DNA from: Owenia fusiformis
Lineage: Eukaryota; Annelida; Polychaeta; Sabellida; Oweniidae
Direction: 5' to 3'
DNA: 60,000 nucleotides
Assembly (NCBI GenBank): GCA_903813345.2
Contig: CAIIXF020000009.1
Span: 2,730,001-2,790,000 of the forward strand
This document shows, piece after piece, positions 22,001 through 34,996 of the stretch; within the stretch, counting starts at the first letter, position 1; every line of letters begins with the position of its first letter. A program made the translations under genes and the position numbers. Under the pieces are notes generated by a model, which had not been told where the DNA came from, ran no database searches, and was given only the letters and a program-made list of their open reading frames with translations.

Positions 22001-24191
22001 CAAGAATTGGATAAATATTTTAGTGAGAGCCTTTGATAACTAATGGTAAGTTTTTTTTCATTTCTCATTTATTCCATATATAATATATGAAATACGGTAA
22101 GTCTGTTAGCAAAGAGAACATACATTATCAAGTCTAAATACTTACCAGTAACAACTGACAATTTCAATAGCTGACCCTCTGATCAGTAAACGTGAAAAAT
22201 ATTAATTCACGGATGCTATTTTTACTCAATTCTAAGCATAATTGAATTAAATCACCAATAAGATATTTAGTAATCTTGATCTTCATATCAATGTAAAACA
22301 GAGAGTCGCTTTCGATGAAGAATATATCAATAATTCGTATTAAAACACATAGCGATCATTTCAGTATGGATACCATTGCATAAGGAATAGTCGAGACAAG
22401 CGCAAAGCTAATTACATTACCTTCAATATCTACTATCCTGTATATCGTCCCAACGGTCGGCTGGAACGGAGAAAAAACGGAAACCATCCCATTATCAGGG
22501 TTGTCCATAAACTGCACAGTTACAAACACATACCCAGAGCACAGCTTCACATCTGAGGCATACGCTTTGCCAAAATCTGGATGGAATTGAACGCTGTGGA
22601 CATGTGTTAAGTTAGTTGCATCCTTCGCATCGATTATGTTGAGGAATCCATTTCCACCTGGAAAATGTAAATGAAACAAGTCTTGATTTATTAAGTAGAG
22701 AGTTATATGTTATGTTTCGATAAAGCAGTTAACATTAATTATATCCATTAGGGAGGGTATGGTAGGTGGAAGCTATGAGCAAATGTAAAATGTTGCTAAA
22801 GGAAATTCTGACTAAGTTACTTTTACAGTTAAGCACCTCGCCCGGTGGCCATCATGGGCCGGGTAAAAAAAAAATTCAATCCACCGCGCTGGCATATATA
22901 CTCTAACAACCAACAAGCATAAAGAACCACGTTTCATCAATCTTTGAATACTTATACTGGCCAAGACTTGGTCAACGATAGAATAAAAATTATCATATAC
23001 ATGTACGTACAGTGCAAATTAGAAATTGAAAGCACGATTTGTGTCTTCTTCCGAGCATATTGAAAGTAAAAACATCAGAGAGTAAATAAGCGACCATCTT
23101 AATAAGATTTTGAACAGCTATTTTAAAATTACTCATCAGGATAGTATATAAATAAGGCATTCGGGAAGGGAAACATCAGGTAAAAGGCGAGTCTGTGTAG
23201 GACGCAAATAATCTAATAGTAAACAATCGTTATAAAAGTAAATAAGATTTAAACACGATGCTACATTTGTCTATGCCTGTGTCATTCTGAATCGTGTGCA
23301 TCGAAAGTTTTGTCAAGATAAGTAGCCCTTTACAAAAGTTATTTGAGCTTTTTCTCAACAGGAAAATACCTTGGATACGGAGGGTATATTATTTACTTTA
23401 CTTTTTCAGGGGTTATTGTTTTATTACACGGAATAATAAATAATTAATATCTAAACAATTGACAGCTCGCCAACATTTCAGCTAATGAGTGAATCGCATT
23501 AGAATCCGTCATTGCTGGATACACACTCAACTGCTTCAGAGATTGCCTATGATAAAAATATAACCAATTGTTACAACGAGATGAAACGTTTGCTACTCGT
23601 AACAATGACCCACTCTTAAACTACTAATCCGGTCAGTTGATTGTTCATTCCTTGAATCTGTCCCGTATCAACCTGATATACCAATGACAGGTTGTGTTTC
23701 TATAATCCGAGGAAGAAATTGTGTCCCGTAGTAGTAGAACACTGGTAGAGTTACTAGATTAGGTATATTCTCTAATGTGATTAAAATGATCTTGTTGCGG
23801 TTTAAAGATTTGCATCGTGGATTAATAGTATCCTAGGGTCCATATCGGACAAAGTGATAATATACAATTACTAGAACCACCACGTTTGGTTAGATGAACA
23901 ATGCCTTTCGTGCTACGGCGGTTTCAAAACATAAAGTCCATCCCTCGAAACATTTCATTGCGACTTACCTACGGAATATATAATCGCCCTATCAGCATCA
24001 TACACACTTGTTTCAGCAGCATTAGCGATGTTATCCGTGACCAATGCGTACTGTTTGGCCCATCCAGATCCCTCGAAATATGGCAAATACACCGTCGAGA
24101 TTTGTGTAAGAGTCACTGCACAATGTATAGTTCTCAAATATGTAAGTAAAATGATAAATACTGTATCTAGGAACATTGTCTGTGATGCCAT
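16003..24191 (-). CDS. MSP130-like GPI-anchored cell-surface glycoprotein
   Basis: Exons: 24191-23969, 22657-22421, 21997-21802, 20266-20122, 19071-18960, 18685-18506, 18293-18228, 17978-17731, 17416-17178 and 16846-16003. Borders and phases agree; the total is 2490 nt (829 aa). MSP130 proteins mark skeletogenic cells in sea urchins and occur in several mineralising animals; the fold is a choice-of-anchor-I type propeller. Residues 1-24 form a signal peptide. Family landmarks follow in order: ISTVYLPY (about 32), GNGFLNIIDAKD, VVANEG, ETRAYISLQENNAIAIVD, PLGTKSW, YIATANEG, TRSAMKGAEPESLEIADVGD, FVGNERTSTIMVY, and LLLVTGAVSGTVSLYSVN just before the tail. Residues about 615-755 are Ser/Thr/Pro-rich 14-residue repeats. 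The last about 22 residues are hydrophobic after a small-residue stretch, as in a GPI signal. Start alternatives are ATG 24191 and ATG 24176. The family call is very secure; mineralisation is inferred from relatives. Confidence 0.92.
16240..16650 (-). repeat. 42-bp coding minisatellite in the MSP130-like gene
   Basis: About nine tandem units encode variants of PPSEAPGQSTASTS. Central units differ from each other at only a base or two; those at both edges are diverged (PSEALGQTTVS, TLPGEAPGQ). The region probably carries dense O-glycans, forming a stalk between propeller and GPI anchor. Copy number is likely to vary between individuals. Confidence 0.9.
19220..19590. mobile_element. ~370-bp inverted-repeat element in an MSP130 intron
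   Basis: The left arm GGTACTAAGTTCGACCGT and right arm ACGGTCGACGTTAGTACC are inverted. The arms continue with GACCTACCAGATGTTTGAAA facing TTTCAAACATCTGGTAGGTC exactly. It sits between the exons at 20266-20122 and 19071-18960 and has no coding capacity. Confidence 0.75.
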
Positions 24192-27100
24192 TGGTAGCAA
24201 TCGTAGCCTAATGATCGCTCGTATCGTCTTAGTATCTTAAGTATTGTATCAATAGCGAATTGACTGTGTATTTTCAGGTGTGTACGCCACTCTTCTCATA
24301 TGTCAATGACGAATCTTATCGATTGAGTCGACTGCTTGTTGTATTCCAGGATGATACGTATCTAGTATACGTAACGTAGTAACGTGAAGCTGCTTCCAAG
24401 AACTAATTATATATTTTACTTGTGTCCGAGGTCTTTTCAATTTGTTTTGATACTTCTATAATATCGACTTTTTGTACGGGCGTCTTTTCCTGAAAAAAGA
24501 ATTGTTAACGACACGAATGAATGAATGTTCTTGATGTTTCATGTTACTTAGTATTTTTAGCTGAAAATCACAATATATTTTTAGAAGTTATTTCTATCAA
24601 TTATGCTCCAAAACATTTATTGTAGAATTTTTGACATGCTAGGACATTTGTGTTTGCCAAAGAGTAATTGTTTTATATATGTTTATACCATGTACATGTT
24701 TATTAAGTTGATATCCTGGGGGTATATATTTTTGCACTTGGAGCACTATAGCGGATCGATGGAAACCGGGGGGTCTTATGTGCTGTTCACTAATGGAGCC
24801 CAAGTAACAAAAATGTGGGTGGTGACGTGAGCTTCCAAGTGATGAAACCACCAATCGAGCCGATATTTCCTGTTGTATCTGAACATCCAGTGTCACTGAA
24901 ACCCGAAGCAGGAGTCGAAACAGGAAAAGTACAGTTGAAGAATGCAATATAATTAACCTGACAAACAATGTGTTGAATAATCATAGAATCCATAGAATCC
25001 ACGCCCGAAATATGAGACTGTAACCATTTTTTTGTGTTTTCCTGTTAGCACTTGCGTTTACATATTTACCTGTGAATCACACTTTCCGGTCCGAATCCGT
25101 GTGTCTATGTTTTAGATCATAAATCATTGCAACCATTGCCTCATCACGTCTTGACTCTAACAGCAGATCCGAATATCCATTTTGTGAACACACGCATGGT
25201 ATATAATTTACTCAACATTAGATAAGTTAGGTGTAAGTAATCTAAGGAAGGCTGAATTGTCCCAAATCACATGGCTCGGTTGTGTTATACAGTTTTCAAT
25301 GTTGTTATGCATTTAATAAACAGCATAGCCTCCGGTAGCTGTTCCTATTAATATTGATTGAATTATATTAGTTATTAAAAAACCACCTATCGATCTTTGG
25401 CTAGCTGTATGGTCAGAATAAGTTTACATTGTTTATTAATTATTTGTGTGAGTAAAATGGCATTTCAACTAGATTTTTTAAGAGAAAGCACAATTAGGGA
25501 GAAAGCATTGTGAGGAAAAAATTGGATTTCAGGAGGTTGTAAGATTATGAAGTTTCAGTTAGTAGAAATTAAGCATGGATTAACGAGAATCGAAAATACG
25601 ATCAAGGAAAAAGCATGAATAAGGAGATAGTATATAAGTGTACTTATGACGTAGCATGATCAATGCGCAAGCATGTATATGGATATGATTCGAAAGAAAT
25701 AATTGATATAAATTACAGATGAAGAATGTATGTTAATTAATGATATACTTGATTTTTAGGGAAAATTAAAAATGGTGACATTTATTACCCTTACGTAAAA
25801 ACTTTCGAGAAAACATACATATATTTAGTCATTTACGAGATACTACACAATTTAAAATTTACCTTTAAAGTCTCCTTGTTTTTAAATCCAATATGTGCTT
25901 ATTTCGCAGCACGATTCTTTTAATTATTTCACTCTATTGCTTTAATTTAAGTCACCATTCACGATAAGTATTTGCATCTATTTAAATTATTCATATACCG
26001 CTAGGCTAACGATTTTCCCCAATATAATGATTCAGTTTAAAGAATGCCTCTTTATTTATAAGACTCATCCGAAATCTATTTCTTTTTTGTGTGTAGGTTT
26101 CAGGGCATGTTTACGCCAATGCCCGAACGGAGGTTTTTAAATCCAACGAAGATGCGGTTGACATTGACGCAAGGAATGGGATGTTCTGAATACTTTTAAC
26201 ATTACGGATGCAACTCCAACTTGCCTCGGGAAAGATTCTCTTTCGTGAAGTTATTCTTACCGTAATTCACATATGCTTTATTGCTTTCAAAACCTACATT
26301 TTGGAGCAATTGACGAGTACAGTGATGCACAATTCCCCAGAGTCTTATTTGGCATCGTTTACTTATACCAGCAGTGTTTAATCTATAAGCTTTGAATCAA
26401 ACCTTATCCGTTGATTTAGACTAGCCCGACCGATTTCAGCGATTACAGTTACAGAATCATTTGCCTTCATTATAAATGGTATTATTTCAGTTCGAATAAA
26501 AGTCTATGGCAGCAAGTTGGATTTGTAGTCGTTGGATCGTATACTCAGTTTCAATATGGCTGCCCCGTTCAGAGGGTTGTCATTTTGTTAAGCATTCTGG
26601 GTCAAAGTGATGATGATATACGATTCAACCACTGTTTTGAAGAACGTGTGCGTGAAATGTGTAATTAATATGCTCCCCTAGTTATGAACTATTTTCACCT
26701 CATTGACCTTCACTCGTCCGATTGGATAAGAAGGTGTGATGAAATAGTTGTAGAAGGGTCCTACATGTAGTTCATACCAATTGAGAGATGGCCAGCAATT
26801 CCCGGGGGTCATAGTATTACACATTTACGTCCAAGTTCTTGCAAATACGTGGAACTCCATCTCTCTTTTTTCACCGCATGATACCATACAAATGTATGAT
26901 AGCAACAAGGACGCATTTTTATCGAGTTCCCTGTTTATTTGCAATACTTTGAAAGGTACCAGCATCAAATATTATCGTGACATAGAATCACGCGGGTCGT
27001 TGAGAGGTGGATGTTAATGTTGACATTTTTAAATTTATAAATAGAAATAAATACAACGTTGTCTGGCGTTTTATTCAAAAGAAATGTGTCGTGACATTTG

Positions 27101-27827
27101 AAGATAATTAAAGAGCGAAACTACCTAAAGAAACACTTTTCAAGTGTCGAAATGTATTTTTTGATTCAAAAGTTGGTTAACTCATCAACCTATTTTATTA
27201 TGCGGTTTTCATATACTAAGAAAACAACTTGATAAAAAGAATATAGTGAAGCCTACTTGAATGCTTTCGTGACAAACGGTGACTCACTTTCTTTAGAATA
27301 ATCAATAATTTTCAAAATTTGGGTGACACTTCGTTGATTAAAGTGTGCAATTTTGTCCAAGTACCAGACTATAGAGGTTTCACGAATATCTGAATTTCTT
27401 GCAAGTTTTAGTTATATAGTCTTGCATGTACTGTTATATCCTTTTAAGTAAGTCAGTTATGTATAAATTATAAATTGTATTTAGATTAAATCGTATAAAC
27501 ATGTGAAAATTACGAAAGGAAATGAGACATTGAAGTAGTTCTGGCAGCCCCCTGCCATATACTTTATAAAGGCTGCTTGAAAAGAAATACACTCATTGTA
27601 GATTATAATACGAAGTAGTAAGAAGGTATATTTAGCACTTATGCAAATTAAGCCTAAAATGAATCAGCAATTTCGTAAACATTCCGAACGGTTTTTGTTT
27701 ATTCTAAATTGACGAAGCGAGATTGTTACATCAACGTACGGTGTACATTCTCTGCTTTGTGATTGTTGGCATTTGAGCACCCAACTGCTTCATCTTTATC
27801 ATTTATCATATAGAACGTTTTACATTT
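24192..27827. other. Noncoding region upstream of the MSP130-like gene
   Basis: There are no convincing exons on either strand. A minus-strand frame at 24790-25002 has an AG at its left edge and some Cys residues, but no family resemblance. The 5' untranslated part and promoter of the MSP130-like gene should lie near 24200-24600, but no clear TATA box was found. Confidence 0.5.
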
Positions 27828-27855
27828 CACAGCAAAAAATGTGAATCAAACCACT

Positions 27856-28337
27856 GAATCCTGGAGTCAGGATTCATACAGGATTCATATGCATATATGA
27901 ATCCTGTATGAATCCTGCCTCCAGGATTCATACAGGATTCGCTGTTTAAATAGTTTACAAATGAATCCTGCCTTCAGGAATCATACAGGATTCATATGCA
28001 ATATAGTTTACAAATGAATCCAGCCTTCAGGATTCGTACAGGATTCATATAGAAGGTAGTTTGCAAATGAATCCTGCCTTCAGGAATCATACAGGATTCA
28101 TATGCAATATAGTTTACAAATGAATCCAGCCTTCAGGATTCGTACAGGATTCATATAGAAGGTAGTTTGCAAATGAATCCTGCCTTCAGGAATCATACAG
28201 GATTCATATGCAATATAGTTTACAAATGAATCCAGCCTCCAGGAATCATACAGGATTCATATGCAATATAGTTTACAAATGAATCCTGCCTTCCTGAAGG
28301 CAGGATTCATTTGCAAACTACCTTCTATATGAATCCT
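27856..28337. repeat. Left tandem array, GAATCC/GGATTC minisatellite
   Basis: Half-units of about 53 bp alternate between a type ending TATGCAATATAGTTTACAAA and a type ending TATAGAAGGTAGTTTGCAAA. Each contains ATGAATCC(T/A)GCC and CAGGATTCATA. The array closes with a small palindrome, CTGCCTTCCTGAAGGCAG. Its mirror copy lies at 40205-40715. Confidence 0.85.
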
Positions 28338-28664
28338 TACATCGTACGTATCTGGATTTCGTTCATAATTGATTAATCTGTTAATGCGTTCCTCTAAGTA
28401 AATGAAACAATCATCACATCGTGTTTATAAGTGTAATTCAAGGGCGTATAATCTAACATGTCTAATGCTACTCATTTCATGGTATTACTTTCCGATCATT
28501 TGATAAAATAGAATACAATCAACATGTGGAAATCACGGATGACGGGAAAAACAATATTGTATAAATAGAATATATTTTAATAAGAGATTCGTAATGTAAG
28601 AGATTCGATATTTAACAGATATTTAGAATGAATTGCGACATTATATTCCAAATTCATGAATTAA

Positions 28665-28770
28665 CTGTACGTATCTGGATTTCGTTCATAATTGTTTAAT
28701 GGTTCCTCATAGATAGTAATAAAGTCATCACATCGTGTTCATTAGTGTTAATTCGAGGTTGGATAATGTT
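28665..28770. repeat. Duplicate of the segment just inside the left array
   Basis: GTACGTATCTGGATTTCGTT followed by CATAATTG occurs at about 28335 and again at about 28668. Similarity continues through TCATCACATCGTGTT and on to a GATAATG/GTATAAT stretch. The two copies are about 335 bp apart, suggesting a local tandem duplication or a longer decayed tandem unit. Confidence 0.6.
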
Positions 28771-28999
28771 TTTATAATATGATGTTATAATTTTACATTT
28801 TATTTGTGTGTCTGAGTGAGGCTAAATTGAAAGTAAAACCTGTATAATCAGACGGGCAAATCACGATGAGGACAAATAATTATTTAAATTAGTAAGATAA
28901 GTCTGTACATGTAGATTGTTCGTTGAAGTTGGACCGTCGGTGACTTTTATTCCTAGATTTCGTATCCCTCTCAAACAAATAAGTCAAAGCCAAATATAG

Positions 29000-30540
29000 T
29001 TCAGGGCCGTCAGATGGGGGGGGGGGGTGCGATGGGTGCGACCGCTCCCCCCTTTGTCACCCCCCGAAATAAATTTGAAAAAAAATTTTTGAAAAAAATA
29101 ATTTTTTTTGAAAAATATTTTTTTTTGTAATTTTTTTTCATTGACTCATACACTTTGAAAGTACCCAGAAAGCACCAAATAGCATCTTAAAATTGTAAAA
29201 TTTTCTAGGGGCATTGGCCACCCCTCACACCCCCCACAAAACAATGGAAAAGTTCTAAATTTATTTTAGTGTTTTGTCTCAGACACTTTCAAAGTGCCCA
29301 GACATCATCAAATAGCTCCTTGATATAGTAAGTGTTTCTGGGGGACTTGCTCCCCCTCTTGCATCTTGCACTTGCATAACCCCCCCCCCTCTGGCGCCCC
29401 CCCCCCTTGACCCCCTCCCCCCCAAAAAAATTGTGATTTTCTCAAATTCTTTAATTGACTCATACACTTTGAAAGTGCCCAGAAAGCACCAAATAGCGTT
29501 GTAAAATTGTAAAATCTTCTAGGGGGAGTGGGCCACCCCTCACACCCCAAACAAAACAATGGAAAAGTTCTGAATTTGTTTTATGTATTGACACTTTTAA
29601 ATTGCCCAGACATCATCAAATAGCTCCTTGATAAAGTTAATGATTCTGGAAGACTAACACTTACTCGCCCTCTGGCATCCCCACTCCCCCTCCCCCTCTG
29701 GCAGCCCCCCCCCCCCTAACACCCCCTTTGAAAGTGCCCAGAAAGCACCAAATAGCACCTTAAAATTGTAAAATTTTCTTGGGAAATAGGCACTTTTAGG
29801 CACAGACACTTTTAAAGTGCCCAAACTTCATCGAATAGCACCTTGATATTGTAAATGTTGATATGGTGGACAAACACTTGCTCCCCTCTGGCACCCCAGC
29901 CCCACCTCCCCCTCTGGCACCCCCCCCCCCCCCCCATTGACAACCCCAAAATTTGATGTGCTTGTTTTTCAATGTTTTTATTGACTAATACACTTTAAAA
30001 GTGTCCAGAAGCACCAAATATCATCTTTAAATTGTAAAATTTTCTAGGAGAGTTAGCCACACCTCAGATCCCCCACAAAACAAAAGAAAATGATTCCTTG
30101 CTCCCCTACTGGCCCCCACCCCACTTCACCCTCTCATCCTCTTTGACACCCCCAAAAGAATTTGAAAAAAATTCACATTTTTCTTATTGACTCATAACGC
30201 ACAGGCGTACCAGATGGTTGCAAATTCGCTCCAAATACAACCAAATTTCAAATTTCCCAGCCCCCCTGAATGCTCGGTTTTTATTCACTCAACTCTTATT
30301 CCCGTGGTGGTGGCGTACTACTTGGAAACTTACACTTTGAAAGTGCCCAGAAAGCACCAAATAGCATCTCAAAACTGTAAAATTTTCTAGGGGGAGTGGA
30401 CCACTCGTCACGACCCCCACAAAACAATTGGAACGTTTGGAAGTTGCATTTGTTAATTCCAAACCAATATAGAGAGTAACTGAGCCCCCCCCCCCCCCCC
30501 ATCTGACTTACGCGATTTGATTTACGCGGCAAAAAATTGA
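29000..30540. repeat. Degenerate tandem repeats rich in poly-C tracts
   Basis: The phrase GTGCCCAGAAAGCACCAAAT followed by AGCATCTTAAAATTGTAAAA and TTTTCTAGGGG recurs near 29165, 29475, 29735, 30005 and 30345. C-runs and CCCCTCTGGC motifs lie between copies. Units are roughly 270-340 bp and diverged. Short frames here, for example on the minus strand at 29279-29559 and 30296-30532, arise from these repeats and are not genes. Confidence 0.75.
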
Positions 30541-31339
30541 CAATTTTATATTCTCTTTAGTAAGCTAAAAACCGCACCCCCCTTGGAGAAAAGTGTCTTA
30601 CGGGCCTGTAGTTGAACTGTTTTCGGGATTATTATTCATTTGTTGTAATACAGATTGACTTATAGACTGATATTGTAATGGGTTGTGCTTGGGATTCACA
30701 GAATTATTCTATGATAGTCTCAGGATATATTGAAATGCGGATGTTTACATTAAAGATCTTGCTTTCAAACAAAAATATTGAAGTACTAAGATCGGATGTT
30801 AGCGTACCCCAGTGGAAAAGAATCAAAAGATATTCCAATTTAACGCACTGCACAATAATTTGTCATTTTGGAAATTCGTCAATATGACCTTGCCATTTTG
30901 ATCTTAATAATTTAAAATTTAAACAAGCGCTACCCCCCCCCCCCCCCCCAGAACTAGCCTTCCCGGTAAAGCCAATACGACAGATATCTAAGGAAAGTTT
31001 CATTTTTATTCTTGATTTCTCTGACTCGGAATAGTTGAAATGATAAACATAAATTGCAATTATTATTACTTTGCTCTTTCATTTTGCTCAGTCATGATCA
31101 ACGCCTTCCTTAAATTTTCTGTCAGATCATCGATCCCAGACTTCAGCAAATATTCCAATCATATTTTGCGTTTTATCGTCTTTCCCAAAAGCTATACGAA
31201 TATGGTACTACAACTACTTAATGACAGTGGTTTATCGTTATTTTTGCAAATATGGATGTTTACACTGCTTGAATCTTATTCTAGGAAGTTTTATAGAGAC
31301 GGGACTTCCTTTTCACAATGCAATTATATCTGTTTTGTA

Positions 31340-31600
31340 GGTTCCCGTGGGTAAGATACACACAAGAACAATACGGCCCATCCAAAAGGGACAGATCCGT
31401 CAGTGGCGTTCTTCAAATTATAGCCCGTGGAGATATAGTTTATGAATCTTGCCTCAAGTGACGTGTTAAATCCCATATTGGGTTTGAGAAAGGGCCCGTA
31501 TACACAGCCCGATACACAGTTGCTCGATACAAGTGCAAACTATAAAATAACCATAATATAACAATTATAGATAAATGTTTGGCATGCATTGTTTCTGTTT
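31340..31600 (+). repeat. Left copy of an inverted internal module with a splice-acceptor-like edge
   Basis: It begins after TCTGTTTTGTAG. Shared landmarks with the inverted copy at 38660-38895 are ATTATAGCCC, CTTGCCTCAAGT, CACAGTTGCT, AAATAACCATA and TTTGGCATGCATT. No long open frame is present. Confidence 0.55.
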
Positions 31601-33879
31601 AATTGTTAAATTATTTGATAACTTATAATAAGCAGATAAGTTGCTTTTCAGGTATTAAGCGGCGATTAAGGACTGAAAACCAGCGTCACACATTTCTTCG
31701 GATATTCCTCCATAAGCAGATATACCTGTTTGCATGTTTTAATTTTGATTTGATTTGATTGTTTGAATTAGATAAAGTCTTTAAAATGTTACTAGTGTTT
31801 GGGGGGGGGCTGAGATTTCATGTAGGAATTAAAATTAGAATAAGATTTAAATACGATCTGTTTTGTTTGCATCGTTGTATAACGTTGATAAAACACAAAG
31901 GGCAGCATTGGAATTACAAAATTGTGCGATTCCCTACCTCCCAAAATTATTCAAAATTATATTTCTGTCATTCTGATTTCCGTGTCGGGACATTCTGATC
32001 TATTAGAGTCTCACTTTATCTAACGCTTTGGTATTCCAAAGGATTGTACTTGCCCGGGAGTACTTGCTGTATATCACGTCGGGAGATTAAACCTCCTGGA
32101 TTAAACCAGTGAATGTTCCGATCGTCGTAACATTCGATACACCGAGAGATTTCCCAGATTCATACATGCATACTGTATATTCAGCAGGAATTTTACATAC
32201 TTTATCATTCCCTTCTTAATATATCGTATAATATTTGTATTCTGTTTCACAGATTCCCCTTGAAATACAAGGTAGACTAGATGCGAGTAGAAATAATTTT
32301 GATTTACGTCATTAAATATTCAAAATTCAGTCAAAGTGATGTCATAATTTGAAATCTACATGAAAAAGTACATCTAAAAATACGGTTTCGAAAATTGTTT
32401 ATCAAATTTGAAAATTACGACAACACGGGCAATATATGGCAGGTTAAATGAGTCGTCAAGATTATAACACGCCGGTCTTTATGTTACAGTTGATGAAAGT
32501 ACAATGTCAAAATCTCATGATGATTTCTTCCGACCTGTGTTTACTGACAAGAGAGGGGTGCGCAGTTGTTGAAGCGAGTATAAACTAAGAAAAATCCAAA
32601 GTCCGATAATTAATTAATTGGCATGGATCTGCTAATTGTTTTCGTTATTGTTACTTGTTCTATCTAGACGGTTTTATCTGCATCGATATGGCTGATTATA
32701 AGGCATGAACATTTTTCCCAGTTGTGTTAATTGTTATTCTTTAATAAGCGGATTTATATGTTTGAAATATTTATTATCCATTTTTCATTTTGATATACTT
32801 TTCAAAGGACTTTTTGTTCTATCTATGTGTTTTGTCTATACTAATCTTTAACAGGAGTTAGCTTATTCCATATAGCCTACAATTGATTTTAATTCATAAA
32901 GTTTGCTGATAATTGACTTAAGTATGGTAAAGCTCTCGAAGAGAGCATGTGCATGATCGCCAATAAAATTGCATTCTTTGTTTTGTTTTGACAGTTAGTT
33001 TAGAACTTTAGCCACGCGAAGTATACACGCAAACGCTTGTGTACTTTTGAAACATTAACTTGCAAGGCTCAAAGTCATTTCCATCTCCTCCGGTGTTATT
33101 TCTGTGGTAGAGGTTTTTCAAAAATAATTTAAAACTTTTGAGACCTTTGGGGTATAGGGTATACGATCAAATCACATGTCCTTCTATTTTTAGTTTTTTT
33201 CCTGAGGGATAAGAAAATAAAAATCAAACATAGAGAGGCAAAGACGTAAAAATGTGGGGAAGTTATTTAATTTATGCTTTTCTATGAATATAATTGCGAC
33301 CTCCATGACATTTGACAAAGTCAGACCCCTAGTCAGAGAAGGGGGTGGGGGGGGGTTCAAGAACGCCTTTCTCCAAAATTTATTTAAAATCGTGCAGTTT
33401 TTCATCATTCTGAGCTTTTTTTTAAACTTAAGTGATGACCAATTTTGTTTAATGTGAACCCCCTGCCCCCATCACTCTGGAAGTGATCATGATACACTCA
33501 ATCCACAAGGTGGGTCTAAAGATGAAAACCTAGACGATCTCTGTAATCAAAGGCTAAGACGATATTTTCTATAATCAGAGTCCTAGACGACTTCTGCTGC
33601 AATCAGAGTCCTGGATGATGTTCAGACTTTTCTGTAATCAAAGTAGCCAAACATCCGCAGAGCACGGAAATTGATGGATAAGTGAATGGTCTTTTGTTTG
33701 TTTTCTTAACTATTGTAAGGAATAAAATTAAGATTTAAATGTTCACCCCCCCCCTCCTCCGTTTAATTTCGATTCAAACAAAATCAAACGGGAATGATTA
33801 TCTTACAAGGTACGCTGAGACTTAAGACAATAAAAGACGATAATTAACCTGATTGGATCCTGTGTCTTATTAGCGTCTG

Positions 33880-34290
33880 TTATTTATTACTGTTGACCAG
33901 TACCAGGCTGATTGCGTATTGATAATCAAACCGGTCGTGGGATGCAATGATATATCTAAATTTATCCCATGATACTACTTCCCGATGAATAACACCTTGG
34001 AATATTTTTGATTTTGAAAGAAAATCGTATTGTCCCGCCAAATCCCGCTCACGAAAATGATATACTCCCATTTGAAAATTAAGAGATTTTGAGACGTAAG
34101 GAGTATGAAGCCGCCTATTAAGCATAGTGTAATTGTAATTTCATGCTCTGACATAGCATACCAGTGTATTCCTTCAGTCATACAATATTGTAATACCTTG
34201 ATGGATCAAGATGCTTATAAGACAGTTAAAGTCGTAGAAACCTTAGCAATAGCGAATGTGTTTGGTCCCTCTAATATTAATATAATATGA
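33880..34290. other. Unassigned frames on both strands
   Basis: A minus-strand frame of 81 codons (33880-34125; contains HFRERDLAGQYDFLSKSK and IIASHDRFDYQYAISLVLV) has a mixed, protein-like composition and ends in a stop. A plus-strand frame overlaps at 34105-34290. I recognise neither and see no clear splice acceptor or poly(A) signal. The minus-strand frame might be a decayed terminal exon. Confidence 0.15.
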
Positions 34291-34912
34291 ATATTGTTAC
34301 AATATAACTGTATTGAATTTTTCTATGTTGATGTGTTTATGTTATATATCTACAATAAAATTTTTATATTTCAAAATTCCATACAGCTAAGTCACCGGAC
34401 ATTTTGTAGACTAATAATATAACAGACTTCTGGTTTTGTTCCATACACAATTTAGATAAGGATTGTGAACTTTAGATTTTATGAAGAGAGTTATTTATAT
34501 CTATATAATTACGTTTTGAGTTGGAGGAAACTTACTCAATATCACTTTGATGTCTCGGTCACCTGGCCATAAAAGGCATTTGCTTAATATGATATTTATT
34601 TTTTACAGGTTGTTTCCATTAACGGGGTGATACAGGCATGTGAAGTGTTTGGCTATGCATGGACCTCAAGGATGACACGGGGTGGAAGAGGGGCAAGGGT
34701 TGGTGCAAGTCCCGGGGTGCAAGTCTGCACTCCCAGACTCCAGATAGGAGTGAAACGCATCATGGGATTAAATGCATTCGTTGAAGTTTACAGAAACAGT
34801 TGAATATAATTCAGAATTTAAGTGAATCCACATGATCATTTGCGTTCAACAATGCGTTTATAGAGAGGTTTCGCAAGTTTTTGGCTCAATGTGTTGTGTT
34901 CACCAGATTTAT

Positions 34913-34996
34913 TACCCTTTACATTCGACTTCACTTCTTAATTAAAAGAGAGCTTCATCTTCTGTAGTTTATTTCTAGGCCTCTGCGCGTAGGGTA
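34913..34996. repeat. Dispersed ~85-bp element, copy 2
   Basis: It reads TACCCTTTACATTCGACTTC at the left and CTCTGCGCGTAGGGTA at the right. The order of motifs matches the copies at 11645-11730 and 56717-56796. Confidence 0.65.

Noticed and set aside
24790-25002. Minus-strand exon with NCTFPVSTPASGF
   Set aside because: No family resemblance, no matching donor or partner exon, and the frame is short.
27856-28337. CRISPR-like array
   Set aside because: The units are tandem and alternating with no unique spacers, in an intron-containing animal genome.
29279-30532. Gly/Trp-rich frames across the poly-C repeats
   Set aside because: They arise from C-runs read as Gly or Pro codons in repeat DNA.
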